Below, one piece after another: positions 36,616 to 45,271 of a stretch of 64,000 bases of DNA. Position numbers and translations under genes: made by a program. Source of the DNA: Bradyrhizobium diazoefficiens. Lineage in GTDB: Bacteria; Pseudomonadota; Alphaproteobacteria; Rhizobiales; Xanthobacteraceae. The stretch's first letter is position 1, and every line of letters begins with the position of its first letter. The DNA is taken from assembly GCF_018129965.1 (NCBI RefSeq), contig NZ_JAFCKW010000033.1:1-64000 (forward strand). The letters are read 5' to 3'. The notes beneath the pieces were generated by a model. The model did not search any database and had not been told where the DNA came from. It worked only from the letters and a program-made list of their open reading frames with translations.

Positions 36616-36731
36616 CTCTCCCGCTTGCGGGAGAGGTCGGCGCGTAGCGCGGGGTGAGGGTTTTCTCCTCTTGGGGGTTCTCGCGAGTGGAGACACCCTC
36701 TCCCCAACCCTCCCCTGCAAGCGGGGGAGGG
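36616..36731. repeat. Paired C/T-rich palindromes
   Basis: Two hairpins of one repeat type occur here: CTCTCCCGC-tt-GCGGGAGAG (36616-36635) and a second with arms CCCTCCCCTGC and GCGGGGGAGGG (36708-36731). They lie between the ABC ATPase stop and the enolase-superfamily start and probably uncouple the two transcripts. Confidence 0.7.
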
Positions 36732-36773
36732 AGCGCACCGGCTCGGGGGTCGCGAGAAACGTATCCCATCGTC

Positions 36774-37619
36774 CTAGTCCAACGCACCTTGCGAGAAGAA
36801 GTGCTTGCGGATGCGCTGCACCAGCTCGGTGAACACGGGGTCCGCCATCACGTCGAGCGAGCGCGGGCGCGGCAGGGGCACGTCGTAGATCGCGGCGACC
36901 GCGCCGGGACGCTCGGTCATGACCAGCACGCGGTCGGCGAGGAAGACCGCCTCCGGGATCGAATGCGTGATCAGCAGCACCGTCTTCTTCGTCTCGCGCT
37001 GGATCCGCATCAGTTCGACATTCATGCGCTCGCGCGTCAGCGCATCGAGCGCCCCGAACGGCTCGTCCATCAGCATGATCTTGGGATCGTGCACCAGCGC
37101 GCGGCAGATCGAGGCACGCTGCTGCATGCCGCCGGAGAGCTGCCAGGGCAGCTTGTTCTCGAAACCTTCGAGCCCGACCATCTTCAACAGCGCCTTGGCG
37201 CGATCGAGATATTCCTGCCGCGGCAGCCGCTTCATGTCGATCGGCAGCATCACGTTGGACAGGATGTTGCGCCAGGGCAGCAGCAGCGCGCTCTGGAAGA
37301 CGATCCCGACATTGCCGTGCGGCGCCGTCACCTTCTCGCCCTCGACGAGGATTTCCCCCGCCGTCGGCGGCAGCAAGCCGGAGATCAGCTTGAGCAGCGT
37401 GGACTTTCCGCAGCCGGATGGACCGACCACGACGAAGAACTCCCCGTCATTGATGTGGAAGTCGATCGGACGCAGCGACGGCACGTCGCCGTCGCGCGTC
37501 CGGTAGGTCTTCGACACGCCCGACAGTTTGATGCCCGACGTATCGCCGGCAGCCCGGTCGCTCACCAGTCTCAGATGTGCGGCCGGCTGCACGTCAGCCG
37601 TCTGTCTTGCTGAGTTCAT
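36774..37619 (-). CDS. ABC transporter ATPase (SsuB/TauB/ThiZ-type)
   Basis: A 281-residue ATPase of the nitrate/sulfonate/pyrimidine importer class. Walker A is GPSGCGKST (66-74), the signature LSGGMQQRASI and Walker B IMLMDEPFGALD follow. It works with the permease at 38785-39594 and the binding protein at 37741-38733. All three are on the minus strand, with a palindromic repeat before this gene. The ligand class cannot be decided from the ATPase. Confidence 0.92.
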   Translation of the reverse strand: MNSARQTADVQPAAHLRLVSDRAAGDTSGIKLSGVSKTYRTRDGDVPSLRPIDFHINDGEFFVVVGPSGCGKSTLLKLISGLLPPTAGEILVEGEKVTAPHGNVGIVFQSALLLPWRNILSNVMLPIDMKRLPRQEYLDRAKALLKMVGLEGFENKLPWQLSGGMQQRASICRALVHDPKIMLMDEPFGALDALTRERMNVELMRIQRETKKTVLLITHSIPEAVFLADRVLVMTERPGAVAAIYDVPLPRPRSLDVMADPVFTELVQRIRKHFFSQGALD

Positions 37620-37647
37620 TCAATCAGGTCCGCTCGCAGATATGATC

Positions 37648-37727
37648 CGTCATTCCGGGATGGTCCGAAGGACCAGACCCGAAATCTCGAGGTTCCGGGT
37701 TCGCCCTTCGGGCGCCCCGGAATGACG
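37648..37727. repeat. Intergenic palindromic repeat (twin of 3346-3423)
   Basis: The terminal inverted repeats are CGTCATTCCGGG (37648-37659) and CCCGGAATGACG (37716-37727). Inside are GGTCC-gaa-GGACC, an imperfect palindrome around ATCTCGAGGT and CGCCC-tt-CGGGCG. The order of stems is the same as in the first copy. It separates the binding-protein gene from its ATPase gene. Confidence 0.85.
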
Positions 37728-37740
37728 GCGTCAGTTGATT

Positions 37741-38733
37741 TCACGAGTCGCCTTTCGGCAGATAATCGTTGGTATAGAACGCCTTCGGGTTGTCCTTGGC
37801 CTTGGCGTCAAGCCCGCCATATTCAACCATCAGGTTGACGCTGTCGGTCATGTTCTGGTCGGTGACCTGGAACGGCCGCTTGCTCCTGGTCTCGGGGGTC
37901 CGGTACAGCGGAATCGTCAGTTCGAAACCCTGCGTCAGCGTGTCGATCTTGCCGCCCTTGGGATTGGCATCGAGGATCGACTGCGCCGCGGCCTTCGGTT
38001 CCTTCTCGGCGGCTTCGATCGCCTTGGTCGTCGCCGACATGAAGCGGCGGACGAGGTCGGCATTGGCCTTCACGTAATCTGTGTTGGCGATGATGCCGGA
38101 GGAGACCATGTTGATGCCGTAGTCGGCGAACTTGATCGGGAAGACGTCCTTGCTGGTGGCATCCTTGATCTTCATCGACTGGTCCATGACGTAGCCGAGC
38201 AGCAAATCAGCCTGGCCGTTGATGACCGCGTTGAGCTTGGTCTGGCCGTCGCCGGCGACGGTGTTGAAGTCGGCTTCCTTCAGGCCGGTCTTCTTCAGGA
38301 ACAGCGGCCAGATCTGGGTCATGGAGTCGGCCGGCGTGATCGCCACCGTCTTGCCCTTGATATCCTCGGGCTTGCGGATGTTCTTGTCGGCAAAGCCCAT
38401 GGCGGACATCGGCGACGTCTGGAGCAGCACGCCGGTCGCGATGACGGGCGCGCCCTTGACCGCTGCGCGCATCATGGTGGGCACGTCGACATAGCCGAAA
38501 TCGGCGGTCTTGGCGGCCACGGCCTGCGTGGTCGCAGCCGAGCCACGGCCCTCCTGGATTTCGAGGTCGATGCCCTCGGCCGCATAGATGCCCTTGGCCT
38601 TGCCGTAATAGAACGGCGCGTGCTCGCCATAGACGTACCAGTTCAGCATCAGCACGACCTTGTCAGCCGCCTGCGCCGGCATCGCCGCGAACACCATCAG
38701 CGCTGCCGAGACAGCTCCTATCCACCGCTTCAT
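37741..38733 (-). CDS. ABC transporter substrate-binding protein (NMT1/THI5, SsuA-like)
   Basis: Periplasmic binding protein of 330 residues with a signal peptide (about 1-23, ending AQA). LNWYVYGEHAPFYYGKAKGIYAAEGIDLEIQ is typical of the NMT1/THI5-like group, whose ligands include sulfonates, nitrate, thiamine precursors and aromatic acids. The ATG at 38733 follows GGGAG. It lies 51 bp after the permease gene. Confidence 0.9.
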   Translation of the reverse strand: MKRWIGAVSAALMVFAAMPAQAADKVVLMLNWYVYGEHAPFYYGKAKGIYAAEGIDLEIQEGRGSAATTQAVAAKTADFGYVDVPTMMRAAVKGAPVIATGVLLQTSPMSAMGFADKNIRKPEDIKGKTVAITPADSMTQIWPLFLKKTGLKEADFNTVAGDGQTKLNAVINGQADLLLGYVMDQSMKIKDATSKDVFPIKFADYGINMVSSGIIANTDYVKANADLVRRFMSATTKAIEAAEKEPKAAAQSILDANPKGGKIDTLTQGFELTIPLYRTPETRSKRPFQVTDQNMTDSVNLMVEYGGLDAKAKDNPKAFYTNDYLPKGDS

Positions 38734-38784
38734 CGTCACACTCCCTTGTCGTTATGTGTCGGCCGTTGATGGCCGTTGCTTGCA

Positions 38785-39594
38785 TTAAGAGGCGAAAATC
38801 ACGTCTTCGCGCTGGCTGACATGCCAGGGAATCACCAGCTTCTCGATCCGGTCGACGATCCAGAACAGTATTACGCCGAGCAGCGCCAGGATGACGAGCG
38901 CCGCGAACATCGTCGGCAGGTCGAAGGTGCCGATCGAGCGCTGCATGACGTAGCCGATGCCGGAATTCGAGCCCACGAACTCGCCGACGACGGCGCCGAC
39001 CACGGCGAGCGTCACCGACACCTTGAGGCCGGAGAAGATGGCGGGCAGCGCATGCGGCAGGTTGACCGCGCAGAACACCTGGAAACGGCTGCCCTGCATG
39101 GCGCGGGCAAGATCGACCATATCAGGATCGACCGATTTGAAGCCCTGCACGGCCGAGACAACCACCGGGAAGAAGCCGAGCAGAAACGCCGAGATCACTT
39201 TCGGAATGATGCCGAAGCCGAACCAGACCACGAACAGCGGCGCGATCGCGATCTTCGGCACCGATTGCGAGAACACCAGCAGCGGATAGACGTAGCTCTC
39301 CACCGTCCGAGAGCCTGCGATCAGCATCGCGACGGGAATGCCGAACAGCGCCGACAGCAGGAAGCCGCAGACGGTCGCATAGGTGGTCGGCCAGGATTGG
39401 CGCAGCAGTTCCGGCCATTCGGTGCGGAGCACGGCAACGACGTCCGCCGGCGCCGGGATCTGATAGGCGGGGATCTTGAACAGACGGATCGAGAGATCCC
39501 AGGCCACGACGATGAAGACGAGGAACAAAAACGGCCGCACCCAGGCCGCGTTCAGCATCTTGGACACCACACCCTGCGGCTTGACTTCAGCCAC
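38785..39594 (-). CDS. ABC transporter permease (SsuC/TauC-like)
   Basis: Inner-membrane permease of 269 residues with about six helices. The BPD-transporter loop is near SVDPDMVDLARAMQGSRFQVFCAVNLPHALP, the ATPase-docking EAA region. It is the first gene of the importer, an order (permease, binding protein, ATPase) that differs from the usual binding-protein-first order. The same strand continues into the sugar-enzyme operon. Confidence 0.92.
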   Translation of the reverse strand: MAEVKPQGVVSKMLNAAWVRPFLFLVFIVVAWDLSIRLFKIPAYQIPAPADVVAVLRTEWPELLRQSWPTTYATVCGFLLSALFGIPVAMLIAGSRTVESYVYPLLVFSQSVPKIAIAPLFVVWFGFGIIPKVISAFLLGFFPVVVSAVQGFKSVDPDMVDLARAMQGSRFQVFCAVNLPHALPAIFSGLKVSVTLAVVGAVVGEFVGSNSGIGYVMQRSIGTFDLPTMFAALVILALLGVILFWIVDRIEKLVIPWHVSQREDVIFAS

Positions 39595-39916
39595 GTCTCA
39601 CTCCCGGAATTCTTGTTCTTCGGGGGAGAAATTAACCCGTTGGATAAATACTGTCCAGAGGTTTCCCTGTGACGTTTTGTGCCGGTCGAGGCCACTTTCC
39701 GTGTCCCGGACGCGCAGCTGCGCATGCGCTGCTGCGCTGCGTGCGGGGTACGAGAGCGCTACACACTCGGCGTCATTCCCCGCGAAGGCGGGGAATCCGG
39801 TACGCCGCGGCCCCTCCGTATTCCCTTTGCAGTCTCGGGAATACTGGACTGCCAGCTTTCGCGGGCAATGACGGCGGAGAGTTTGGAAACTGCGGCCGAC
39901 CAGCGACCAACGCGCG
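39595..39916. other. Intergenic region upstream of the permease gene
   Basis: This 322-bp gap lies between the TetR stop and the permease start, so it must hold the importer promoter. Near 39642-39658 the partial dyad TGGATAAATACTGTCCA is a possible regulator site. The rest is taken up by repeat sequence: one end of the 40693-40855 family near 39700-39760 and a full element at 39771-39873. No coding frame with a ribosome site is seen. Confidence 0.5.
39771..39873. repeat. Intergenic palindromic repeat, divergent copy
   Basis: The ends are CGTCATT (39771-39777) and AATGACG (39867-39873), flanking CCCCGCGAAGGCGGGG and GCTTTCGCGGGC hairpin material. It belongs to the same general class as 3346-3423 but with a different interior. 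Confidence 0.7.
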
Positions 39917-40669
39917 CTATGCCGTCTGCGCCACCGCAGCCCGCGGCTTCGGTGCCTTGACGATTTCCAGCAGGTCAGCCGACCGCCCCGTCAGCGCCGC
40001 CAGCACCAGGCCGGACATGTGCGCAAGACGCTCGTCCTTCGCCTTCTTGTCCAGGAGGTCGCGGCCGAAGATCACGCTCAGCGTCGCGGAATTGGAGAGA
40101 TAGAAGAAGCTGAGCGCCGCGATCGAGATGTAGAGCTGGACGGGATCGACCGCGACCTGGAAGTCGCCGCTTTCGACGCCGCGCCGCACCACGGTGCGGA
40201 TCATCTCGACGAAGGGCGAGTGCATCGATTTGACCTTGGTCGAGCGCTTCAAATGCTTGGCGCGCACGAGGTTCTCGGTCTGCAGCAGCGACAGGAATTC
40301 CGGGTTGCGCAGGAAATAGCCCCAGGTGAACTCGATCAGCCGCCGGATCGCCTCGGGCGGATCGAGATGCTCGAGATCGAGCCCCCGCTCCTCGCTGCGG
40401 ATCTTGTCGTAGGCGCCTTCGAGCACGGCGAGATAGAGCTCGTCCTTGTTGCCGACGTGATAGTACAGCATGCGCTTGTTGGCGCCGGCCTTGGCGGCGA
40501 TGCGATCGACGCGCGCGCCGGCGAGCCCGTGGGTCGAAAACTCCTGCTTGGCGGCTTCGAGAATCCGCAGCCGCATCCCCTCGGGGTCACGCTGCCATTT
40601 CAGAGTTCGCTTTGCCGCCTTCGCCAAACCGGTTGCTCGCTGGGGTGCTATCAGGTCAGCGTGTAGCAC
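39917..40669 (-). CDS. TetR family transcriptional regulator
   Basis: A regulator of about 250 residues. The helix-turn-helix is in HGLAGARVDRIAAKAGANKRMLYYHVGNKDELY, and the C-terminal domain has the AcrR/RutR-like layout. The start is uncertain: a GTG at 40669 avoids the repeat upstream, but has no clear ribosome site, and the conserved domain begins only near residue 30. It reads towards the importer and sugar-enzyme operon and could control it; the possible dyad near 39650 would suit, but this is inference. Confidence 0.82.
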   Translation of the reverse strand: MLHADLIAPQRATGLAKAAKRTLKWQRDPEGMRLRILEAAKQEFSTHGLAGARVDRIAAKAGANKRMLYYHVGNKDELYLAVLEGAYDKIRSEERGLDLEHLDPPEAIRRLIEFTWGYFLRNPEFLSLLQTENLVRAKHLKRSTKVKSMHSPFVEMIRTVVRRGVESGDFQVAVDPVQLYISIAALSFFYLSNSATLSVIFGRDLLDKKAKDERLAHMSGLVLAALTGRSADLLEIVKAPKPRAAVAQTA

Positions 40670-40692
40670 GCGAGCCGGCGTTTGAGAACGAT

Positions 40693-40855
40693 CTCGTGCC
40701 CGGGACGCAGCGCAACGCTCCCGGCGATGCAAAGCATCGTCCGGTGCGGTGCGCTGCAGAGCCGAGGCCCATGTCGCGAGAGTGAGAGGTCGCAGCCTTC
40801 CGGGTCCGGGCTCTGGGCAGCAGCGCTACGCGCCGCAGCGCGTCCGGGACACGAG
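40693..40855. repeat. Long imperfect inverted repeat
   Basis: The outer arms are CTCGTGCCCGGGACGC (40693-40708) and GCGTCCGGGACACGAG (40840-40855), with further internal stems such as CGATGC-aaa-GCATCG. A fragment with the same end occurs near 39700-39760. It fills most of the gap between the TetR and VOC genes. Confidence 0.7.
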
Positions 40856-40874
40856 AGTGTGTTGGGCGACAGCC

Positions 40875-41723
40875 TCACTCCACCGGTTTCGGCGAGCGTT
40901 CCAGCAGCACGGTCTGGATGCCGCAGGTGCCGCTTCGCACCGTCATGATCCGCGTGCCCGGCTTGCGGCCGTTGCGCACGTCGGTGACGTCGAGGCCGGC
41001 GGCGATCAGGCGGGCACGGGTGGCATCGATGTCGGCGACACGCCAGCTCAAGCCCCAGAGCCGGTCATGCGCGGAATCGCCGCCCGCCACGGGCCGGCGC
41101 ACCACCTCGACGATGAGGTCGCCGCAGCGGAAGAACATCAGCTGGCCCCAATCGTGGTGGGAGCGGTCGAGCGCGAGATCGAGACCGAGCCGCGCGCCGT
41201 AGAGCGCGGCGGCGCGGTCGGACTCCTCGGTGGTGATCACGACGTGGTCGAGCGCGTCGATCGGCGCGATGTCGGTCACGGCCGATTTGGGACGCTCGTC
41301 GGCCAGCTCGAGGAAGAACATGCGCACGCCGCGCGTCAGTTCGGTTGCGGCGCGCGTCCGCTTCCAGTGCAGCACCGCACCGGATTCGGCATCGCTGCTT
41401 TCCACTTCGGTGACGGGGTCCGGCGACAGCGCCACCCGCTCCAGCCGCCGGTGCATCTTGCCCATGTCCGCGACACGAAAGCACAGGCTCGCGAGCACGC
41501 CGTCCTGGTCGTCGAGCAGCGCCCGCATGCGGTCGGCGGTGACGCTGAAGCCGCTCGGCGCCATCAGCTCGATCGTCATGTTCTCCAGGGTGAACAGCAC
41601 GCGATCGGCGCCCTCGCCGGAATTCTGCCAGGCCGGCGCACGCCCCAGAAGCGTCTGATAGGCCGCCTTGGCCGCACCGATATCCCTGACCAGAACCACG
41701 ACGTGATCGAGACCGGTGATCAT
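40875..41723 (-). CDS. VOC (glyoxalase/dioxygenase) superfamily protein, two domains
   Basis: A 282-residue protein with two vicinal-oxygen-chelate halves. The first begins ITGLDHVVVLVRD and the second IDALDHVVITTEE near residue 150; both carry the first-strand His typical of metal-binding VOC folds. The second half ends in ADIDATRARLIAAGLDV, a usual VOC pattern. The function could be dioxygenase, isomerase or resistance protein; sequence alone does not decide. GGAGGGA precedes the start at 41723, and a longer in-frame opening upstream was rejected. Confidence 0.8.
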   Translation of the reverse strand: MITGLDHVVVLVRDIGAAKAAYQTLLGRAPAWQNSGEGADRVLFTLENMTIELMAPSGFSVTADRMRALLDDQDGVLASLCFRVADMGKMHRRLERVALSPDPVTEVESSDAESGAVLHWKRTRAATELTRGVRMFFLELADERPKSAVTDIAPIDALDHVVITTEESDRAAALYGARLGLDLALDRSHHDWGQLMFFRCGDLIVEVVRRPVAGGDSAHDRLWGLSWRVADIDATRARLIAAGLDVTDVRNGRKPGTRIMTVRSGTCGIQTVLLERSPKPVE

Positions 41724-41944
41724 GTTCCCTCCTGTCCAACAGGGCCGGAACCGAAACGCCCCAGGCCTTTGAGGTCGCGGGCTCTGCCCGGGCCATGCTG
41801 GCCCTGCGACGGTCGTATTCCGGCACCTCGCTTCCCTCAAGCGCCTATCGTCATGGGATCGCGAATATTTTTGGCGTTCCCCCCGCCGAAGCGGTGCTAA
41901 GGTAAGCCGCCGGCCGGGACCACCCAGCGCATCACGGACAACCA

Positions 41945-42838
41945 ATGCAGGCTCTCTTTATCGGACAGACCTATATCGACGTCGTCTTCATCACCGACCA
42001 CATGCCCACCGGCGACGAGAAGCACGTGGCGACCGACTACGCGGTCTCTTTCGGCGGCAATGCGGTCACCGCGGCGTTCTGCTGCGCCAAGCTCGGCATC
42101 GTGCCCGACCTGATCGCCACCGCGGCCAATGACTGGCTCGGCCGCATGTTCATGGACATGTGCGCCAAGTACGGCATCTCGCTGCATGGGCGGAAGGTCA
42201 ACCAGTCCTCGCTGTCCTTCATCATGCCCAAGGACGGCAAGCGCGCCATCGTCCGCTGCCGCGACGACGATCACATCCATCCTTTCCCGATCCTCAATCT
42301 CGGCGGCTGCCGCGTGCTGCATGTCGACGGCCACCAGCCGGACGCCGCGCTCCACTATGCGAAAGTCTGCCGCGAGGCCGGGATCCTGACCTCGCTCGAC
42401 GGCGGCGGCCTGCGCACCAACACGCATGAGCTGCTGGAATACATCGACGTGGCCATCGTCGCCGAACGCCTGTGCGAGCAGATGGATCTGACACCGGAGA
42501 AGATGCTCGACTATCTCAAGGGCCGCGGCTGCAAGATCGGCGGCATCACCATGGGGGAGAAGGGCCTGCTCTGGTACAACGAAACCGGCGCGGTCGAGAC
42601 CATGCCGGCGATGCCGATCCCGCGCGAACGCGTGATCGACACCAACGGCGCCGGCGACGTCTTCCACGGCGCCTATGTCTATTCCTACCTCGCCCATCCC
42701 GGCAAAAGCTGGCGCGAGCATTTTGATTTTGCGCGCGCCGCCTCGACCTTCAAGATCCAGCGTCTCGGCAACGAGGCCGGGCTGCCGACCCTCGTGGACA
42801 TCGCCAAAGTCAGACACGAATTCGAAGTCCGCGCCTGA
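41945..42838 (+). CDS. PfkB family carbohydrate kinase
   Basis: A 297-residue sugar or nucleoside kinase. The PfkB N-terminal glycine pair SFGGNA (35-40) and the C-terminal signature DTNGAGDVFHGAY with catalytic Asp238 are present. It phosphorylates an unknown sugar hydroxyl with ATP. It starts a two-kinase pair: the ribokinase-like gene begins 11 bp downstream. Confidence 0.9.
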   Translation: MQALFIGQTYIDVVFITDHMPTGDEKHVATDYAVSFGGNAVTAAFCCAKLGIVPDLIATAANDWLGRMFMDMCAKYGISLHGRKVNQSSLSFIMPKDGKRAIVRCRDDDHIHPFPILNLGGCRVLHVDGHQPDAALHYAKVCREAGILTSLDGGGLRTNTHELLEYIDVAIVAERLCEQMDLTPEKMLDYLKGRGCKIGGITMGEKGLLWYNETGAVETMPAMPIPRERVIDTNGAGDVFHGAYVYSYLAHPGKSWREHFDFARAASTFKIQRLGNEAGLPTLVDIAKVRHEFEVRA

Positions 42839-42849
42839 GCTTCGAGGAC

Positions 42850-43764
42850 ATGGCAATGGGACGCGTCTTCGTCGCCGGCAGCATCAACATGGATGTGGTG
42901 GCGACCGCCGATCGCCATCCGAAAGTCGGCGAGACCGTCGCCGGCAGGCAGGTGCTGTATTTTCCCGGCGGCAAGGGTGCGAACCAGGCCGTGGCCGCGT
43001 CGCGGCTCGGCGCGCAGACCACGCTGATCGGCCGGCTCGGCAAGGATTCTTTCGGCGCTGAACTGAAGGCGTTCCTCGGCGATCAGGGCATCGATCTCGG
43101 CTATCTCCAGGAGACCGCCGAGGCGCATACCGGCACCGCGATCATCACGGTGGCGGCGTCCGACAACACCATCGTCGTCATTCCCGGCGCCAATGCGCTG
43201 GTCGGCGCCGACGATGTCCGTGTCGTCCCGCTTCTGAAGGGCGACGTTGCGGTCAGCCAATTCGAGATACCGCTGCCGACGATTGCCGCGTTCTTCCAGC
43301 GCGCGCGCGAGGCTGGGGCCACGACGCTGCTCAACCCGGCGCCGGCGCAGACAATGCCCGCCGACCTGCTCGCGCTCGTCGACGTCCTCGTGCTGAACGA
43401 AACCGAGCTCGGCTTCCTGGCGGGCGCGGAGCTTTCCGGGGACGATGGCGCTGCGCGGATCATCGACGTGGCGCGTCAGCTTCAGGCGCGCGCGGACCAG
43501 ATCATCTGCGTTACGCTGGGAAAACGCGGCGTGGTTGCGCTCGCTGGTCGCGAGGAGTTTGCCGTGCCCGGCCGCGCGGTGAAAGCGGTCGACACGACAG
43601 GCGCGGGCGATTGTTTCGTCGGCGCACTCGCGGCGCAATTGGCTGATGGCATCGCGTTGCGCACCGCCCTCGCCTTCGCCAACGCCGCCGCTTCGATCTC
43701 CGTGCAGCGCATGGGCGCGGGGCCTTCGATACCGACGGTGGCAGAGGTGACGGCGGTGTTGTAG
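42850..43764 (+). CDS. rbsK: Ribokinase-like PfkB kinase
   Basis: A 304-residue kinase with the ribokinase pattern: GSINMDVV (10-17), FPGGKGANQAVAASRLG (38-54) and DTTGAGDCFVGAL with catalytic Asp254. The match to ribokinase is good, although a related pentose or deoxyribose substrate is possible. GAGG lies just before the ATG at 42850; ATG at 42856 is an alternative. No ribose ABC transporter genes are adjacent. Confidence 0.85.
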   Translation: MAMGRVFVAGSINMDVVATADRHPKVGETVAGRQVLYFPGGKGANQAVAASRLGAQTTLIGRLGKDSFGAELKAFLGDQGIDLGYLQETAEAHTGTAIITVAASDNTIVVIPGANALVGADDVRVVPLLKGDVAVSQFEIPLPTIAAFFQRAREAGATTLLNPAPAQTMPADLLALVDVLVLNETELGFLAGAELSGDDGAARIIDVARQLQARADQIICVTLGKRGVVALAGREEFAVPGRAVKAVDTTGAGDCFVGALAAQLADGIALRTALAFANAAASISVQRMGAGPSIPTVAEVTAVL

Positions 43765-43783
43765 AGCGTGGGTCCTTCTTCAC

Positions 43784-43805
43784 CTCGCCCCGCTTGCGGG
43801 GAGAG
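43784..43805. terminator. Hairpin between convergent genes (C/T-rich repeat type)
   Basis: CTCGCCCCGC and GCGGGGAGAG form a stem with one mismatch around a TT loop. It lies between the convergent ribokinase and FAD-reductase stops, so it may end both transcripts. The palindrome is of the same type as those at 21293 and 36616. Confidence 0.55.
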
Positions 43806-43815
43806 GGAGAACAAG

Positions 43816-45036
43816 TCACGCCAGCGCGCTCTTCAAATCGAAGCTTTCGTCGGCCGCCTGTTCCGGCGTGATCGAGCGGTTCATGGCCTGCAGCCTTCGG
43901 CCGAACATGTGATCGCCGGCGCGGTTGACCGACTCGATGCCCAACAGTTTCTCGCCTTTGTAGCAGAACGCGGAGAATGCCTTGTTTGCAGGATTTCCGC
44001 GCAGCACGACGCGGTCGTAGCCGGTGGTGAGGCCCGCCATCTGGAGCTTGTCCTCGCCCTGGTCGCTCCAGAACCAGGGATGGCCGTCATAAGGCTTGCG
44101 GTCGCCGGTGAGGCGCGCTGCAAGGCAGCGGGCCTGGTCGGTGGCGTTCTGCACCGATTCCAGCCGCAGCGAGCCGCCGAACCGCGGGCTGGCGAACAGC
44201 GCGCAATCGCCGATCGCGGAAATATCCGGATCGGACGTTGAAAGATATTCGTCGACGATGATGCCGGCGGCGACCGGCAGGCCCGCCTCGGCCGCAAGCT
44301 CGATGTTCGGCAGCACACCGACGCCGACCACGACGAGATCGGCGGGCAGATGCCGGCCGTCGCTCAGGGACACGCCGGTGACCTTGCCGCCCTCGGCCTC
44401 GATGGAGGTCGCCTGCACGCCGAGATGAATGCGGATGCCGGCCTCTCGATGCCGCTGCTGGAAATAGTCCGAGACCTCCGCCGTCACCGCGCGCGCCATC
44501 ACGCGGGGGGCGAGCTCGAGCACGTCGACCTCCAGACCCTTGATGTGCGCGGTCGCCGCGAATTCGAGGCCGATGAAGCCGGCGCCGATCACGACGACCC
44601 GTGTCTTCGACGGCATGATCTGGCGCAGCGCCTCGCTGTCGTCGAGGATGCGGAGGTATTTGACGTCGGGCAGATTGGCGTTGGGCAGGTCGAGCAGCCG
44701 GTTACGCGCGCCCGTCGCCAGCACGAGATGACCGTAGGGCAGCGCTTCGCCGGAGGCGAGAAGCACCTTGCGGCCCGCACGGTCGATCGACACGGCGCGG
44801 CCCGCGGTCAGCTCGATGGCCTGGTCCTGGTAAAACTTCTCCGGCCGGAACATCAGGCTCTCGGGTCCGGCCGAGCCCTTGATATAGGCCTTGGACAGCG
44901 GCGGCCGCTGATAGGGCAGATGCGCCTCGTCGTTGATCAGGCGGATCGGAGCGGAAAAGCCCGCCTGGCGCAGCGATGCGGCGACCTGGTAGCCCCCATG
45001 GCCGGCACCGACGATGATCACCGGACCATCCGTCAT
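43816..45036 (-). CDS. FAD-dependent NAD(P)H:ferredoxin reductase-like oxidoreductase
   Basis: A 406-residue flavoprotein of the rhodocoxin/putidaredoxin reductase class, which passes electrons from NAD(P)H to a ferredoxin, often for a P450. The FAD-binding GAGHGGYQVA is at the N-terminus, a second dinucleotide motif GAGFIGLEFA is in the middle and the late FAD motif is DPDISAIGDCA. The ATG at 45036 begins the conserved domain; one at 45048 is an alternative. No ferredoxin gene is adjacent, yet the stand-alone P450 at 28608-29828 would need such a partner. That link is inference. Confidence 0.9.
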   Translation of the reverse strand: MTDGPVIIVGAGHGGYQVAASLRQAGFSAPIRLINDEAHLPYQRPPLSKAYIKGSAGPESLMFRPEKFYQDQAIELTAGRAVSIDRAGRKVLLASGEALPYGHLVLATGARNRLLDLPNANLPDVKYLRILDDSEALRQIMPSKTRVVVIGAGFIGLEFAATAHIKGLEVDVLELAPRVMARAVTAEVSDYFQQRHREAGIRIHLGVQATSIEAEGGKVTGVSLSDGRHLPADLVVVGVGVLPNIELAAEAGLPVAAGIIVDEYLSTSDPDISAIGDCALFASPRFGGSLRLESVQNATDQARCLAARLTGDRKPYDGHPWFWSDQGEDKLQMAGLTTGYDRVVLRGNPANKAFSAFCYKGEKLLGIESVNRAGDHMFGRRLQAMNRSITPEQAADESFDLKSALA

Positions 45037-45271
45037 CGGACAGCCCATTTCCGCAAGACACGAGCGTAACCCATGCCGTCACCTCTCACGCTGATTTTGG
45101 CTTGTCCCCGTCCCGAGGAGCCGGCGCTCGTGTCCGTCCCTTTGGCGAAGGCATCGCCATTTGAACCCATCGTTCCGCCCTGCGCAAGAGTGTGCGCCGG
45201 GCCGGGGGATTGTCACCCCTCGCCATCTGCGATTTAGTCGCAGCAACGACCTCATGCCGGGGATATCAAGA

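Noticed and set aside
36574..36738. Extension of the enolase-superfamily protein upstream
   Set aside because: It translates through palindromic repeats; the ATG at 36573 has a ribosome site and a normal family start.
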